Source of the DNA: Bacteroides_E sp964522975
GTDB lineage: Bacteria > Bacteroidota > Bacteroidia > Bacteroidales > Bacteroidaceae
DNA: 29,967 nt
NCBI GenBank assembly: GCA_964522975.1
Contig: CAZFXK010000017.1
Coordinates: 1-29,967, forward strand
Direction of reading: 5' to 3'
Shown: positions 1 through 8,084 of the stretch, piece by piece
Numbering within the stretch: the first letter of the stretch is position 1
How the letters are laid out: every line of letters begins with the position of its first letter
The notes under the pieces: model-generated
What the model saw: the letters and a program-made list of their open reading frames with translations, nothing else
Database searches by the model: none
Told to the model about the DNA's origin: nothing
Made by a program: the position numbers and the translations under genes

Positions 1-128
1 TTAATATGGTATTTAATGACTTCAATCTTTAGATAATATAACGTATAATCTCTATTTATCGACTTTCTACTCTTTCATTAAAAAAACCCTAATAGCTGAG
101 TATAATTGATTTTGAAACAGATTATTTC

Positions 129-216
129 TCGGTCCCAGACCCACAAGCCTTCGGTCCCTGACTGAGAGCCCTTCGGTCTGGGACCAATCAACCCTCAGTC
201 AGGGACCGCCTTTTAG
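129..216. repeat. Four 22-bp-spaced TCGGTC repeat units (array 1)
   Basis: TCGGTC occurs at 129, 151 and 173, and TCAGTC at 195, so the starts are exactly 22 bp apart. Each unit continues with a G/C run (CCAGACC, CCTGACT, TGGGACC, AGGGACC) and then a variable half. Units 1 and 3 are inverted complements over 11 bp (131-141 with 175-185). Units 2 and 4 are inverted complements over 15 bp (152-166 with 194-208). The block is far more GC-rich than its surroundings. A second array with the same period and core lies near 16807. I do not recognise a named family; function is unknown. Confidence 0.8.
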
Positions 217-389
217 CCTATATTATATAATGAGTTTTTAATGGTTTTCTTGATCTATTTACTAAACACTTAAAAAGAAAGCTGATTACATTTTCTAAAA
301 CTCAATACTGACAGTACTACCTTAAAAGTAGTAAACCTCTTATTTAAATCAATTAACTTTCATAATCCATACCCTTCGTATTTTTTAAG

Positions 390-397
390 TATTTTTG
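390..397 (+). promoter_or_regulatory. Candidate -7 promoter element for holB operon
   Basis: TATTTTTG matches the Bacteroidetes -7 consensus TAnnTTTG and is the best match between the repeat block and holB. It would give a leader of about 100 nt. No convincing TTTG -33 partner is seen about 20 bp upstream, so the call is tentative. Confidence 0.35.
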
Positions 398-507
398 CCA
401 AGTATCTGATTGTTTTAAGAGGGAAAGTAGTATATTCATAAAATATATAACAATCAGCGTTGTATTAAATACAAGTCATTTCATTATCATTTCCGGGAAA
501 CTATAAT

Positions 508-1632
508 ATGCAATTCAAAAACATAATAGGACATCAAACCATAAAAAAACAACTCATTGAAGAAGTCAACGGGGGACGTATTCCACATGCTCAACTTTTT
601 CATGGAGCAATGGGTGCCGGTACCTTCCCTTTAGCTTTAGCTTATGCACAATATATAAACTGCACACAAAAGCAAAAAGATGATTCGTGTGGGGTATGTC
701 CTTCGTGCAAGAAAATCAGCAAGCTTATTCATCCTGATTTGCACTTCATATTTCCCATAGTAAGAAATGCAAAACAGGGGAAAAAAATTTGTGATGATTA
801 CCTTCCGGAGTGGAGAGATTTTGTAACAAAACAAATTTACTTTAACTTTCAGCATTGGCTGAATGCAATGAATGCTCAAAATTCTCAGGCAATAATTTAT
901 GCTCAGGAAAGTGATGAAATTGCCCGAAAGTTAAGTTTTAAATCAAGTGAAGGAGGTAATAAGGTTGTAATATTATGGCTTCCGGAGAAAATGCATATTG
1001 TTTTTGCCAATAAAATGCTTAAACTACTGGAGGAACCTGCGGATGAAACCGTATTACTGTTAGTTTCTGAAAATCCGGGAAACATCCTTCCAACTATTTT
1101 AAGTAGAACCCAACCTAGAATAATACCTGCCATAGACGATTCCATTATCGCTTCTACCTTAAGAGATCAATACCATATTCTACCACAACAAAGTGAAGAA
1201 ATTGCCCATTTAGCAAAAGGAAACTATATAAAAGCATTAGAATCAATCCATTTAGATGATGAAAAGCAACACTTTTTTGAACTTTTCGTATCTTTAATGC
1301 GTCTTTCATATCAACGCAAAATAAAAGAGATGAAAGCGTGGAGCGAGGAGGTGGTAGAAATGGGACGAGAAAAGCAGAAAAGCTTTTTGGATTATTGCCA
1401 ACACATGTTAAGGGAAAGCTTTATTCATAATTTAAATCATACTGAGCTAAATTATTTGACAGAGCAGGAAAAAAAATTCGCTAATAACTTTGCTCCTTTT
1501 ATTAATGAATCAAATGTGTTTGATATGATGTATGAGCTGACTGAAGCAGCAAAGCATATTGAACAAAATGTTAATCCACGAATGGTTTTTTTCGACTTTT
1601 CATTAAAAACCATTGTGCTTATAAAACCATAA
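508..1632 (+). CDS. holB: DNA polymerase III subunit delta' (HolB-like)
   Basis: This is a clamp-loader subunit of the AAA+ superfamily that helps load the beta sliding clamp on DNA in the cytoplasm. The N-terminus has the typical start (IIGHQTIKKQLI). It is followed by a degenerate P-loop, GAMGAGTF at about residues 33-40, in which the usual Lys is Thr; delta' subunits are known not to bind ATP. A zinc-module pattern follows, Cys52, Cys61, Cys64 and Cys67 (C-x8-C-x2-C-x2-C). The segment EKMHIVFANKMLKLLEEP is the sensor-like region shared with tau/gamma. At 374 aa the length is normal for Bacteroidetes. It is the first gene of a + strand operon with ricT (7-bp gap) and gldH. Tau/gamma (dnaX) is unlikely because that protein keeps a full Walker A. 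Confidence 0.9.
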   Translation: MQFKNIIGHQTIKKQLIEEVNGGRIPHAQLFHGAMGAGTFPLALAYAQYINCTQKQKDDSCGVCPSCKKISKLIHPDLHFIFPIVRNAKQGKKICDDYLPEWRDFVTKQIYFNFQHWLNAMNAQNSQAIIYAQESDEIARKLSFKSSEGGNKVVILWLPEKMHIVFANKMLKLLEEPADETVLLLVSENPGNILPTILSRTQPRIIPAIDDSIIASTLRDQYHILPQQSEEIAHLAKGNYIKALESIHLDDEKQHFFELFVSLMRLSYQRKIKEMKAWSEEVVEMGREKQKSFLDYCQHMLRESFIHNLNHTELNYLTEQEKKFANNFAPFINESNVFDMMYELTEAAKHIEQNVNPRMVFFDFSLKTIVLIKP

Positions 1633-1639
1633 ACAAAAT

Positions 1640-2929
1640 ATGTATTATAAATATAAATTAAATAATGGGAGTGGATCACTCAGCATAAAAGGGTGTTCAC
1701 GATCCAATAATAAATTAAACACATACGATTGGCTTGCCGATGTTCCTGGCAATGATGAACAATGTGATTTAGTTGAAGTACAATTCAAAAACACGAGGAA
1801 AGAATTTTTTAAAAACAGTAACCATATCCCATTAAAAAAAGGAGATATTGTAGCTGTAGAATCTTCTCCCGGACACGATATTGGAACTGTTACTCTAACC
1901 GGACGCCTAATTCCTCTGCAAATGAAAAGGGTTAAACTTAAACCCAACACGGAATTTAAGCGAATCTATAGAATAGCAAAACCTACCGATTTGGAAAAAC
2001 AGGTGGAATCGCAAGCAAGAGAATATCCTACCATGATTCGTGCCAGACAAATTGCAGCTAACCTCAACCTAGATATGAAAATTGGGGATGTGGAATTTCA
2101 AGGAGATGGAAATAAGGCAATCTTTTATTATATCGCAGATCAAAGGGTGGACTTTCGTCAACTCATAAAACTTCTTGCGGAAGCTTTTAGAGTTCGCATT
2201 GAAATGCGACAAATTGGAGCAAGACAAGAAGCGGGTCGCATTGGAGGCATAGGTCCTTGTGGTAGAGAACTTTGTTGTTCAACTTGGATGTCTAATTTCG
2301 TCTCTGTTTCAACTAATACGGCCAGAGTTCAAGATTTATCTTTCAACCCCCAGAAATTAGCCGGACAATGTGCTAAATTAAAATGTTGCTTAAATTATGA
2401 GTTAGATAGCTATGCTGAAGCACAAAAACTTCATCCCTCTAAAGAAGTTGAATTACACACACAATATGCCATCTATTACCACTTTAAGTCTGATTTACTG
2501 AATAATACAATAACTTATTCTACCGAAAGAAACTTAGCGGCAAACTTAGTAGAGCTATCTTGTCAACGTGCCTTTGAGGTCATAAAACTAAATCGAAGAG
2601 GAGTGAAACCCGAAAGCCTTTTAGAAGAAAAACAAATAAAAGAGGTTAAGAAAACAACAAGGGATTTATTGGAACAAGAAAGTTTAACTCGTTTCGACAC
2701 TGAACAAGTACAAGAACAGGAACAAAATAAAAACAAAAAGCGAAGAGGTAAAGGAAGACGACCCTATAAAAAGAATAAAAAGGATCAGAACCAAACGAAT
2801 AATAACGCAGATAAAGCGCAACAAGAGAACAACAAACCTACTGAGAGAAATTCGGTGCGTAGAAAGCCTTCAAAAAGAAGAAAACCCAGAGATACCAATC
2901 AATCCCCTAATCAAAACAGCAAAAATTAG
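1640..2929 (+). CDS. ricT: RicT/PSP1 C-terminal domain protein
   Basis: This is a PSP1-domain protein of the YaaT/RicT family. In Bacillus subtilis, RicT forms an iron-sulfur complex with RicA and RicF that affects RNase Y and developmental phosphorelays; its role in Bacteroidetes is not established. The conserved core spans about residues 40-260. It carries two cysteine clusters, CGRELCC (Cys207, 212, 213) and CAKLKCC (Cys244, 249, 250), which fit Fe-S ligands. The last 80 or so residues (from about 355) are a low-complexity tail rich in Lys, Arg, Gln and Asn, probably disordered and nucleic-acid binding (inference). It starts 7 bp after holB, and gldH follows 2 bp after its stop, so co-translation in one operon is likely. 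Confidence 0.85.
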   Translation: MYYKYKLNNGSGSLSIKGCSRSNNKLNTYDWLADVPGNDEQCDLVEVQFKNTRKEFFKNSNHIPLKKGDIVAVESSPGHDIGTVTLTGRLIPLQMKRVKLKPNTEFKRIYRIAKPTDLEKQVESQAREYPTMIRARQIAANLNLDMKIGDVEFQGDGNKAIFYYIADQRVDFRQLIKLLAEAFRVRIEMRQIGARQEAGRIGGIGPCGRELCCSTWMSNFVSVSTNTARVQDLSFNPQKLAGQCAKLKCCLNYELDSYAEAQKLHPSKEVELHTQYAIYYHFKSDLLNNTITYSTERNLAANLVELSCQRAFEVIKLNRRGVKPESLLEEKQIKEVKKTTRDLLEQESLTRFDTEQVQEQEQNKNKKRRGKGRRPYKKNKKDQNQTNNNADKAQQENNKPTERNSVRRKPSKRRKPRDTNQSPNQNSKN

Positions 2930-2931
2930 GC

Positions 2932-3441
2932 ATGATTAAATTCCTATTAAAAAGCAAAGTAGCGTTACTTTGCTTTCTATTTATAATGTGTACTACATCT
3001 AATGTAATATATCACTCTTTTCAATCTATAAACCCAAAAGGTTGGGAGAAACAAGATACCATTCACTTCTCCATCCCCATAGAAACAGAAGAGCAACTTC
3101 TTCTGGAAATAGAAATCAGACATATTACTGATTATAAGTACAAAGAGTTAAAATTAGCTTTAACTCATAACTTAATGGACTCTACAACGACAAAAACCGA
3201 CTCACTATCCATTACATTAGCAAATGACGAAGGACGATGGAAAGGCATTGGTATTGGCTCTATCTTTCAGATAAAAGACACATTATGCATTACTAACCGT
3301 ACATTTCCCGGTAATTATAAGATTGATATCTCTCATTTAATGCAAAAGGAATCCATTCCCGGAATTCACGATATCGGAGTTAGAATAACCACCTTACAAT
3401 CACCTGTATCTAGAAGCATCAATTCTCAAAAAGACAAATAG
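2932..3441 (+). CDS. gldH: Gliding motility-type lipoprotein GldH
   Basis: This 169-aa protein has a short N-terminal hydrophobic segment ending in a lipobox-like LFIMC with Cys at residue 20, so it is predicted to be an envelope lipoprotein. The segment NPKGWEKQDTIHF just after the lipid anchor matches the GldH signature. The family was named for Flavobacterium gliding, but it also occurs widely in non-gliding Bacteroidales behind holB and ricT, where its role is unknown. The start lies 2 bp after ricT. The final 14 codons (3400-3441) lie antisense to the 3' end of rodA, giving the protein a polar C-terminal tail after the expected family end (GIHDIGVRI). I see no terminator between the two convergent genes. 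Confidence 0.8.
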   Translation: MIKFLLKSKVALLCFLFIMCTTSNVIYHSFQSINPKGWEKQDTIHFSIPIETEEQLLLEIEIRHITDYKYKELKLALTHNLMDSTTTKTDSLSITLANDEGRWKGIGIGSIFQIKDTLCITNRTFPGNYKIDISHLMQKESIPGIHDIGVRITTLQSPVSRSINSQKDK

Positions 3442-4860
3442 CAAAATGGTAAACCCCCATAAAGAAGACCCCCCATAACTAAAAAAGGGCAAAGGAATAC
3501 CTATAACCGGTGTAATTCCTAATACCATACCAATATTCACAAAGAGATGAAAGAAGATAATACTTATTACGGAATAACCGTAGACTCTACCAAAAGCATC
3601 AGTTTGTCTTTCCGCTAAAAAAATTAAACGTAGGAGTAAAATTAAAAATAGAACTAAAACCGCTGAAGCTCCTAAAAAACCTTGCTCTTCACCAACGGTA
3701 CAAAAGATGAAATCTGTATCTTGTTCCGGAACATATTTTAGCTTAGTTTGCGTTCCGTTCAAAAAACCTTTTCCTTTAAGTCCGCCTGAACCTATAGCTA
3801 TTTTAGACTGATTTACATTATACCCCGCTCCCCTGAGATCTTCTTTCATACCTAAAGCGATCTCTATTCTATTCCGTTGGTGATTTTCTAAAATATTATT
3901 AAAAACATAGTCACTGGAAAAAAGAAAAAGGATAGAAAAAACCGTAAATAATGAGATAAATAGAAAACTTGATCTACGCTCTTTGATATAGAGAGCTAAG
4001 AGATGAATGGCCAAAACCAAATTGATGACCACCAATATATTCACCAAATTAATGGAATATAAATATTCAGATATAATAAAAGAACAACCCAAAACCAATA
4101 AAGAAGTTCCCCAAACTACTCTGATTAGTTTACCTCGCTTCTCATAGAGCCATAACATTCCACTGACAACTAGTAAGATAATCATCAAAACTAAAAACTC
4201 TCCTAGAGGGGTTATTCCATTTGCAAGATATACTTGATCATATTTTATTCCTACAATGAAAAATAGGATTGCACAAAACCCGGAAAATAAAACAGCTCCC
4301 GGCATTCCTTCACGATACAAGACCAAGAAAAAAGCAAAATAGACCAAGGCAGACCCGGTTTCTTTCTGCAATATAATTAAGATTACAGGTAATAGGATAA
4401 TGCCCAGTAAGACTAAAAAGTCCTTCCACTTTTTCATAGAGAAGGAATATCGATTAATATATTTAGCCAAGGCAAGAGCAGTAGCAAACTTAGCAAACTC
4501 GGCAGGCTGAACACTTAATTGCCCTATTTGAATCCAAGACTTAGATCCCTTGATGTCTTCTGCAACAAAAATGGTTACAATAAGTAATAGAATCATCCCT
4601 CCATAAATCAAGTATGCAAAAACATCATAGATACTGTCGTCTAGCATTAAAATAACAAAAGCCACCCCTAAAGCACAAATCATCCAGATAAATTGCTTTC
4701 CTGAGCGTGTTGTAAAATCCAACAAATCCGGATTTCCATACTCATAGCTCGCTCCACAGATACTTATCCAACCTAAAACAATTAAGATCAAATAAAGTAC
4801 TACTGTTATCCAATCTATTGAAGCCCAAGTATTAGTCCTATTTCTTTCTCTTATATTCAT
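3400..4860 (-). CDS. rodA: Rod shape-determining protein RodA (SEDS glycosyltransferase)
   Basis: RodA is the peptidoglycan polymerase of the cell-elongation machinery. It is a polytopic inner-membrane SEDS protein that works with PBP2. The family motifs SWIQIGQLSVQPAEFAK (about 108-124), QKETGSALVYF (165-175) and YVPEQDTDFIF followed by GEEQGF (376-394) are present. The C-terminal GIPLPFFSYGGSSLWG also fits. At 486 aa it is about 110 residues longer than the E. coli protein; the excess lies at roughly 205-330 and looks like extra membrane helices. It is last in the mreBCD–mrdA–rodA operon and its start overlaps the mrdA 3' end by 23 bp. Its own 3' end overlaps gldH by 42 bp on the opposite strand. 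FtsW is less likely given the operon context. Confidence 0.93.
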   Translation of the reverse strand: MNIRERNRTNTWASIDWITVVLYLILIVLGWISICGASYEYGNPDLLDFTTRSGKQFIWMICALGVAFVILMLDDSIYDVFAYLIYGGMILLLIVTIFVAEDIKGSKSWIQIGQLSVQPAEFAKFATALALAKYINRYSFSMKKWKDFLVLLGIILLPVILIILQKETGSALVYFAFFLVLYREGMPGAVLFSGFCAILFFIVGIKYDQVYLANGITPLGEFLVLMIILLVVSGMLWLYEKRGKLIRVVWGTSLLVLGCSFIISEYLYSINLVNILVVINLVLAIHLLALYIKERRSSFLFISLFTVFSILFLFSSDYVFNNILENHQRNRIEIALGMKEDLRGAGYNVNQSKIAIGSGGLKGKGFLNGTQTKLKYVPEQDTDFIFCTVGEEQGFLGASAVLVLFLILLLRLIFLAERQTDAFGRVYGYSVISIIFFHLFVNIGMVLGITPVIGIPLPFFSYGGSSLWGFTILLFVFLRIDASRYR

Positions 4861-6709
4861 CAGGAATCAAATTAAAACCTCTAATATAATCCAATAGATA
4901 TTGTCTACTTTCATCAATATAGCCATTAAGGTATTTTTCTATAATCATTGCACCTATAGGCACACCCCACGTAGCTCCAAATCCTCCATGTTCAACATAA
5001 ACGGCAACCGCTATTTTAGGATTCTCTTTAGGAGCAAATCCCATAAAAACAGAATGATCTTTTCCTCTATTTTGTGCAGTACCTGTCTTGCCACAAATCT
5101 CCAATCCCGGTATATTCGCCCTTCTACACGTAGCACCATAAGGACTACCTATGACAGCTCCACGCATACCCTCTTTAACATATTGATAATATTGTTGATC
5201 TATTCCCGTATATCTTTTATGATTATAGACTTCATCCAATTCGCCCCTATCTATATGCTTTACAATATGAGGAGTAATAAAATAGCCTTCATTTGCAACA
5301 GTTGCCGCCAGATTGGCCATCTGTACAGGAGTTAATAAAATCTCTCCCTGTCCAATGGCTGTATGGATGATACGCAATCCACCCCATCTATTTTCTCCAT
5401 ATATCTTATCGTACAATGACGCATTGGGAATTAAGCCTCTCTTCTCTCCAGGAAGATCAACCCCTAAGGCATAACCTAATCCCATATTGACCATATGATC
5501 TCGCCAAACATTAAGTGCTTGAGTTGGTGAATTATACTTTGCATTATCTATCATACGATACAATCCCCAACAATAGAAAGAATTACAGGAGGTAGAAATG
5601 GAATGTACAAATGGAATGGGAGATCCATGCCCGTGACATCCTACCCGAAGCCCGGGTACAACAAAACCAAAATGACAAGGGAAACTAGTATTTACATCTA
5701 TGATTTTTTCTTGTAGAAAAACAAGTCCTTGTGCCACTTTAAAGGTTGAAGCCGGAGGATAAGCCGCCATCAATGCTCTGTTAAATAAAGGTTTTTGAGG
5801 ATCTAGTTGCAGATTTCTATGATTCACCCCTCGTTCTCTACCAACAATTAAAAGTGAAGGGTCATAAGAAGGAGAAGAAACCATACAAAGAATTTCACCC
5901 GTTTCAGGTTCAATGGCAACAACACTTCCCATTTTCCCCTGCAGCAACTCTTCAGCCAATAACTGCAAATTAATATCGATACTCAATGTTAGATCTTTAC
6001 CGGCAATGGGTTTTTTATCGTGCTGCCCCTCCTCATACTTCCCTTGAATCCTACCATGAGCATCTCTCAATAAAACTTCTACTCCTTTTTCTCCACGCAG
6101 ATCTTCCTCATAAGAACGTTCTACTCCTTGCTTTCCAATATAATCACCCCGCCTGTAATAATCATCTTGCTCCAGTTCACGAGGAGAAACCTCACCAATG
6201 TCCCCCAGCACGTGAGCTGAAGAGGCATAGCTATATCTCCGGACCGTTCTTCGTTCAACATAAAATCCGGGAAATTTAAATAACTTTTCTTGAAAAACGC
6301 CCATCTCCTCAGCTGATAGCTGAGTCATAAAAACTTGCTGTGTGTAGGTAGAATAGCCGGGATTAAGCTTTTTATTTTTCACATTTTCCATCCTTTGATG
6401 AAAGAAGTCCAACGAGATGTTCAAGGTTCTACAAAAATCAAGTGTATCTAAGTCCTCAACCTCCAAAGGGACAAAGATTACATCATAAGAGGGCTGATTA
6501 TACACCAACAAGTCGCCATTTCTATCATAAATTGCACCTCTTGAAGGATGCAAAACTTTATAAAAAAAGGCATTACTTTCTGCGTTTTTTTTAAACTTCT
6601 CAGTAGCTATCTGCAAATTAAATAAGCGGAAAATAAAAATAAGAATGGTAAAAAAAATGATTCCACCAATTATAAACCTTCTGTTTTCAAGTGAAATATT
6701 TTTCTTCAT
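4838..6709 (-). CDS. mrdA: Penicillin-binding protein 2 (peptidoglycan transpeptidase)
   Basis: This is a class B PBP that cross-links peptidoglycan during elongation. It is anchored in the inner membrane by one N-terminal helix (about residues 12-32), with its body in the periplasm. The pedestal/dimerisation region begins at RGAIYDRNGDLL. The transpeptidase motifs are intact: SxxK as Ser321-Thr-Phe-Lys324, SxN as Ser374-Cys-Asn376, and KTG at 541-543. The length of 623 aa is typical. Its start overlaps the mreD stop by 4 bp and its end overlaps rodA by 23 bp, so translational coupling across the elongation operon is likely. The SEDS partner is RodA next door. Confidence 0.95.
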   Translation of the reverse strand: MKKNISLENRRFIIGGIIFFTILIFIFRLFNLQIATEKFKKNAESNAFFYKVLHPSRGAIYDRNGDLLVYNQPSYDVIFVPLEVEDLDTLDFCRTLNISLDFFHQRMENVKNKKLNPGYSTYTQQVFMTQLSAEEMGVFQEKLFKFPGFYVERRTVRRYSYASSAHVLGDIGEVSPRELEQDDYYRRGDYIGKQGVERSYEEDLRGEKGVEVLLRDAHGRIQGKYEEGQHDKKPIAGKDLTLSIDINLQLLAEELLQGKMGSVVAIEPETGEILCMVSSPSYDPSLLIVGRERGVNHRNLQLDPQKPLFNRALMAAYPPASTFKVAQGLVFLQEKIIDVNTSFPCHFGFVVPGLRVGCHGHGSPIPFVHSISTSCNSFYCWGLYRMIDNAKYNSPTQALNVWRDHMVNMGLGYALGVDLPGEKRGLIPNASLYDKIYGENRWGGLRIIHTAIGQGEILLTPVQMANLAATVANEGYFITPHIVKHIDRGELDEVYNHKRYTGIDQQYYQYVKEGMRGAVIGSPYGATCRRANIPGLEICGKTGTAQNRGKDHSVFMGFAPKENPKIAVAVYVEHGGFGATWGVPIGAMIIEKYLNGYIDESRQYLLDYIRGFNLIPDEYKRKK

Positions 6710-7206
6710 GTTTGTTTACTTATCCCTTCAAGTCCTTTAATACAAATCAAAGTTAACAACGAGCTTAAGAGAACCCGTAAGAACATCTCTTTTATACTTA
6801 AAAAAGAGAAATATTCAATTCCAACCAAGACAAAATGATGAATAAGAATACCCGAAATAAGATATCTCAAAAAAGGCCACCTTCCCATTGCTCTTGCAGA
6901 GGGTTTAAATACATCCAGATTATCCCGTATTGAAAAAAAGCGCAAGAGTATGGGTTGTAAAAAAGCTAATAAAACGGTAGCAATGGCATTCATACCAGCT
7001 GTATTAGAAAACATATCAACAGCTAGCCCTAAAAAAAAGCCCCATAATAAAATACCATTACGCGAAACATCTGACTGGAATTTTAGTATTACATAAATAT
7101 ATAAAAAAGGAGTGGCATATCCTGCAATATGAATATGATTCAAAATTAGGACCTGAAGTAATACAAGCCCCACACACCAAGCTAACCTATTTAATCCTTC
7201 TTTCAT
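6706..7206 (-). CDS. mreD: Rod shape-determining protein MreD
   Basis: This is a small (166 aa) inner-membrane protein of the elongasome. It is largely hydrophobic, with several likely transmembrane helices, and contains the FLGLAVDMFSNTAGMNAIA segment that resembles the MreD signature around a conserved D and G. Sequence conservation in this family is low, so the position between mreC (4-bp gap) and mrdA (4-bp overlap) is part of the evidence. It is known to act with MreC and MreB to organise peptidoglycan synthesis. Confidence 0.88.
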   Translation of the reverse strand: MKEGLNRLAWCVGLVLLQVLILNHIHIAGYATPFLYIYVILKFQSDVSRNGILLWGFFLGLAVDMFSNTAGMNAIATVLLAFLQPILLRFFSIRDNLDVFKPSARAMGRWPFLRYLISGILIHHFVLVGIEYFSFLSIKEMFLRVLLSSLLTLICIKGLEGISKQT

Positions 7207-7210
7207 GAAA

Positions 7211-8038
7211 TTATCGATCTACCGAACCTTCTAAATCCCTTTGCTCCTTTTGATTTAGATTCTCAATGACACGGACATTACCTAATGTTCCAAAATTAGA
7301 AGCCAATCTGACTTTTAACATATAGGATAAACCATCTTCAGAATCTAACATATCGTCAACCATACCTACCATAAGTCCCTCTGGAAAAACAGCAGAATAC
7401 CCACTGGTAACAATGGTATCACCCAAACTAAACTTGGCATGACGAGGTAAATCTGCTAAAAAGGCATGTTGAGCATCACCCGGTCTCCAGTATAAATGCC
7501 CAAAATACTGACTATCTTTAATTTTACAACTCAAATTAGATAGACTATTTAACAAAGATATCACAACAGAATAGTGACTTGAGGTTTTATAAACAATGCC
7601 AACTACACCATTCCCATCAATCACTCCCATCTCCGGTTTAATTCCATCTATTGAGCCTTTATCCAGAGTTATGAAATTATTAACTTGTGTCAAGCTGTTA
7701 TTAATAACATACGCCTTATATAATCTATAATTAGATAAGGAATCATGTTTAAAAAAATCATCAGAATCAATGAGTTGTTGCCGATGTTGATTTGCTAATT
7801 GTTGCTCTAAAAAAACATTTCTATCTAATAAATCATCATTAACTGATTGTAGATGGAAATAGGAAACAACCTTACTTGACAACTCATATACCTTGCCGGT
7901 TACCGCATTAGCAGAAGTAAAAAAGATGCTATGCTGATAATTATTGTATTTAAACAATAAAACAAAACTGGCTACCTCCAATAAAATAAAGAGAAACCAG
8001 TAATTGTATTTAATGAGAAAATCAAGTAAGTTGCGCAT
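7211..8038 (-). CDS. mreC: Rod shape-determining protein MreC
   Basis: This bitopic inner-membrane protein links cytoplasmic MreB to periplasmic PBP2. The 275-aa sequence has one N-terminal membrane helix (about residues 12-28). A coiled-coil-like segment follows (about 50-90, with DRNVFLEQQLANQHRQQL). The periplasmic beta-domain carries family features such as NNFITLDKGSIDGIKPEMGV, DGNGVVGIV and DTIVTSGYSAVFPEGLMVG. It lies 46 bp after mreB and 4 bp before mreD. The 46-bp gap contains a short inverted repeat (ATTCAC/GTGAAT) of uncertain meaning. Confidence 0.93.
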   Translation of the reverse strand: MRNLLDFLIKYNYWFLFILLEVASFVLLFKYNNYQHSIFFTSANAVTGKVYELSSKVVSYFHLQSVNDDLLDRNVFLEQQLANQHRQQLIDSDDFFKHDSLSNYRLYKAYVINNSLTQVNNFITLDKGSIDGIKPEMGVIDGNGVVGIVYKTSSHYSVVISLLNSLSNLSCKIKDSQYFGHLYWRPGDAQHAFLADLPRHAKFSLGDTIVTSGYSAVFPEGLMVGMVDDMLDSEDGLSYMLKVRLASNFGTLGNVRVIENLNQKEQRDLEGSVDR

Positions 8039-8084
8039 AATAAAGTTTATCCCCTATTCACCAATCAAAGAGTGAATCAGTAAA

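Larger units (their letters stand above)
1..507. other. Intergenic region upstream of holB
   Basis: No reading frame here looks coding: stop codons are frequent on both strands and the sequence is very AT-rich. The exception is a GC-rich block at 129-208, listed separately as a repeat array. A candidate -7 promoter element lies at 390-397. I see nothing else in 1-128 or 209-389. Any gene to the left of the window edge is not visible. Confidence 0.7.

Noticed and set aside
129..208. Possible CRISPR array
   Set aside because: The conserved part is only 6-9 bp with a 22-bp period, there are no spacers of normal length and no cas genes in the window.
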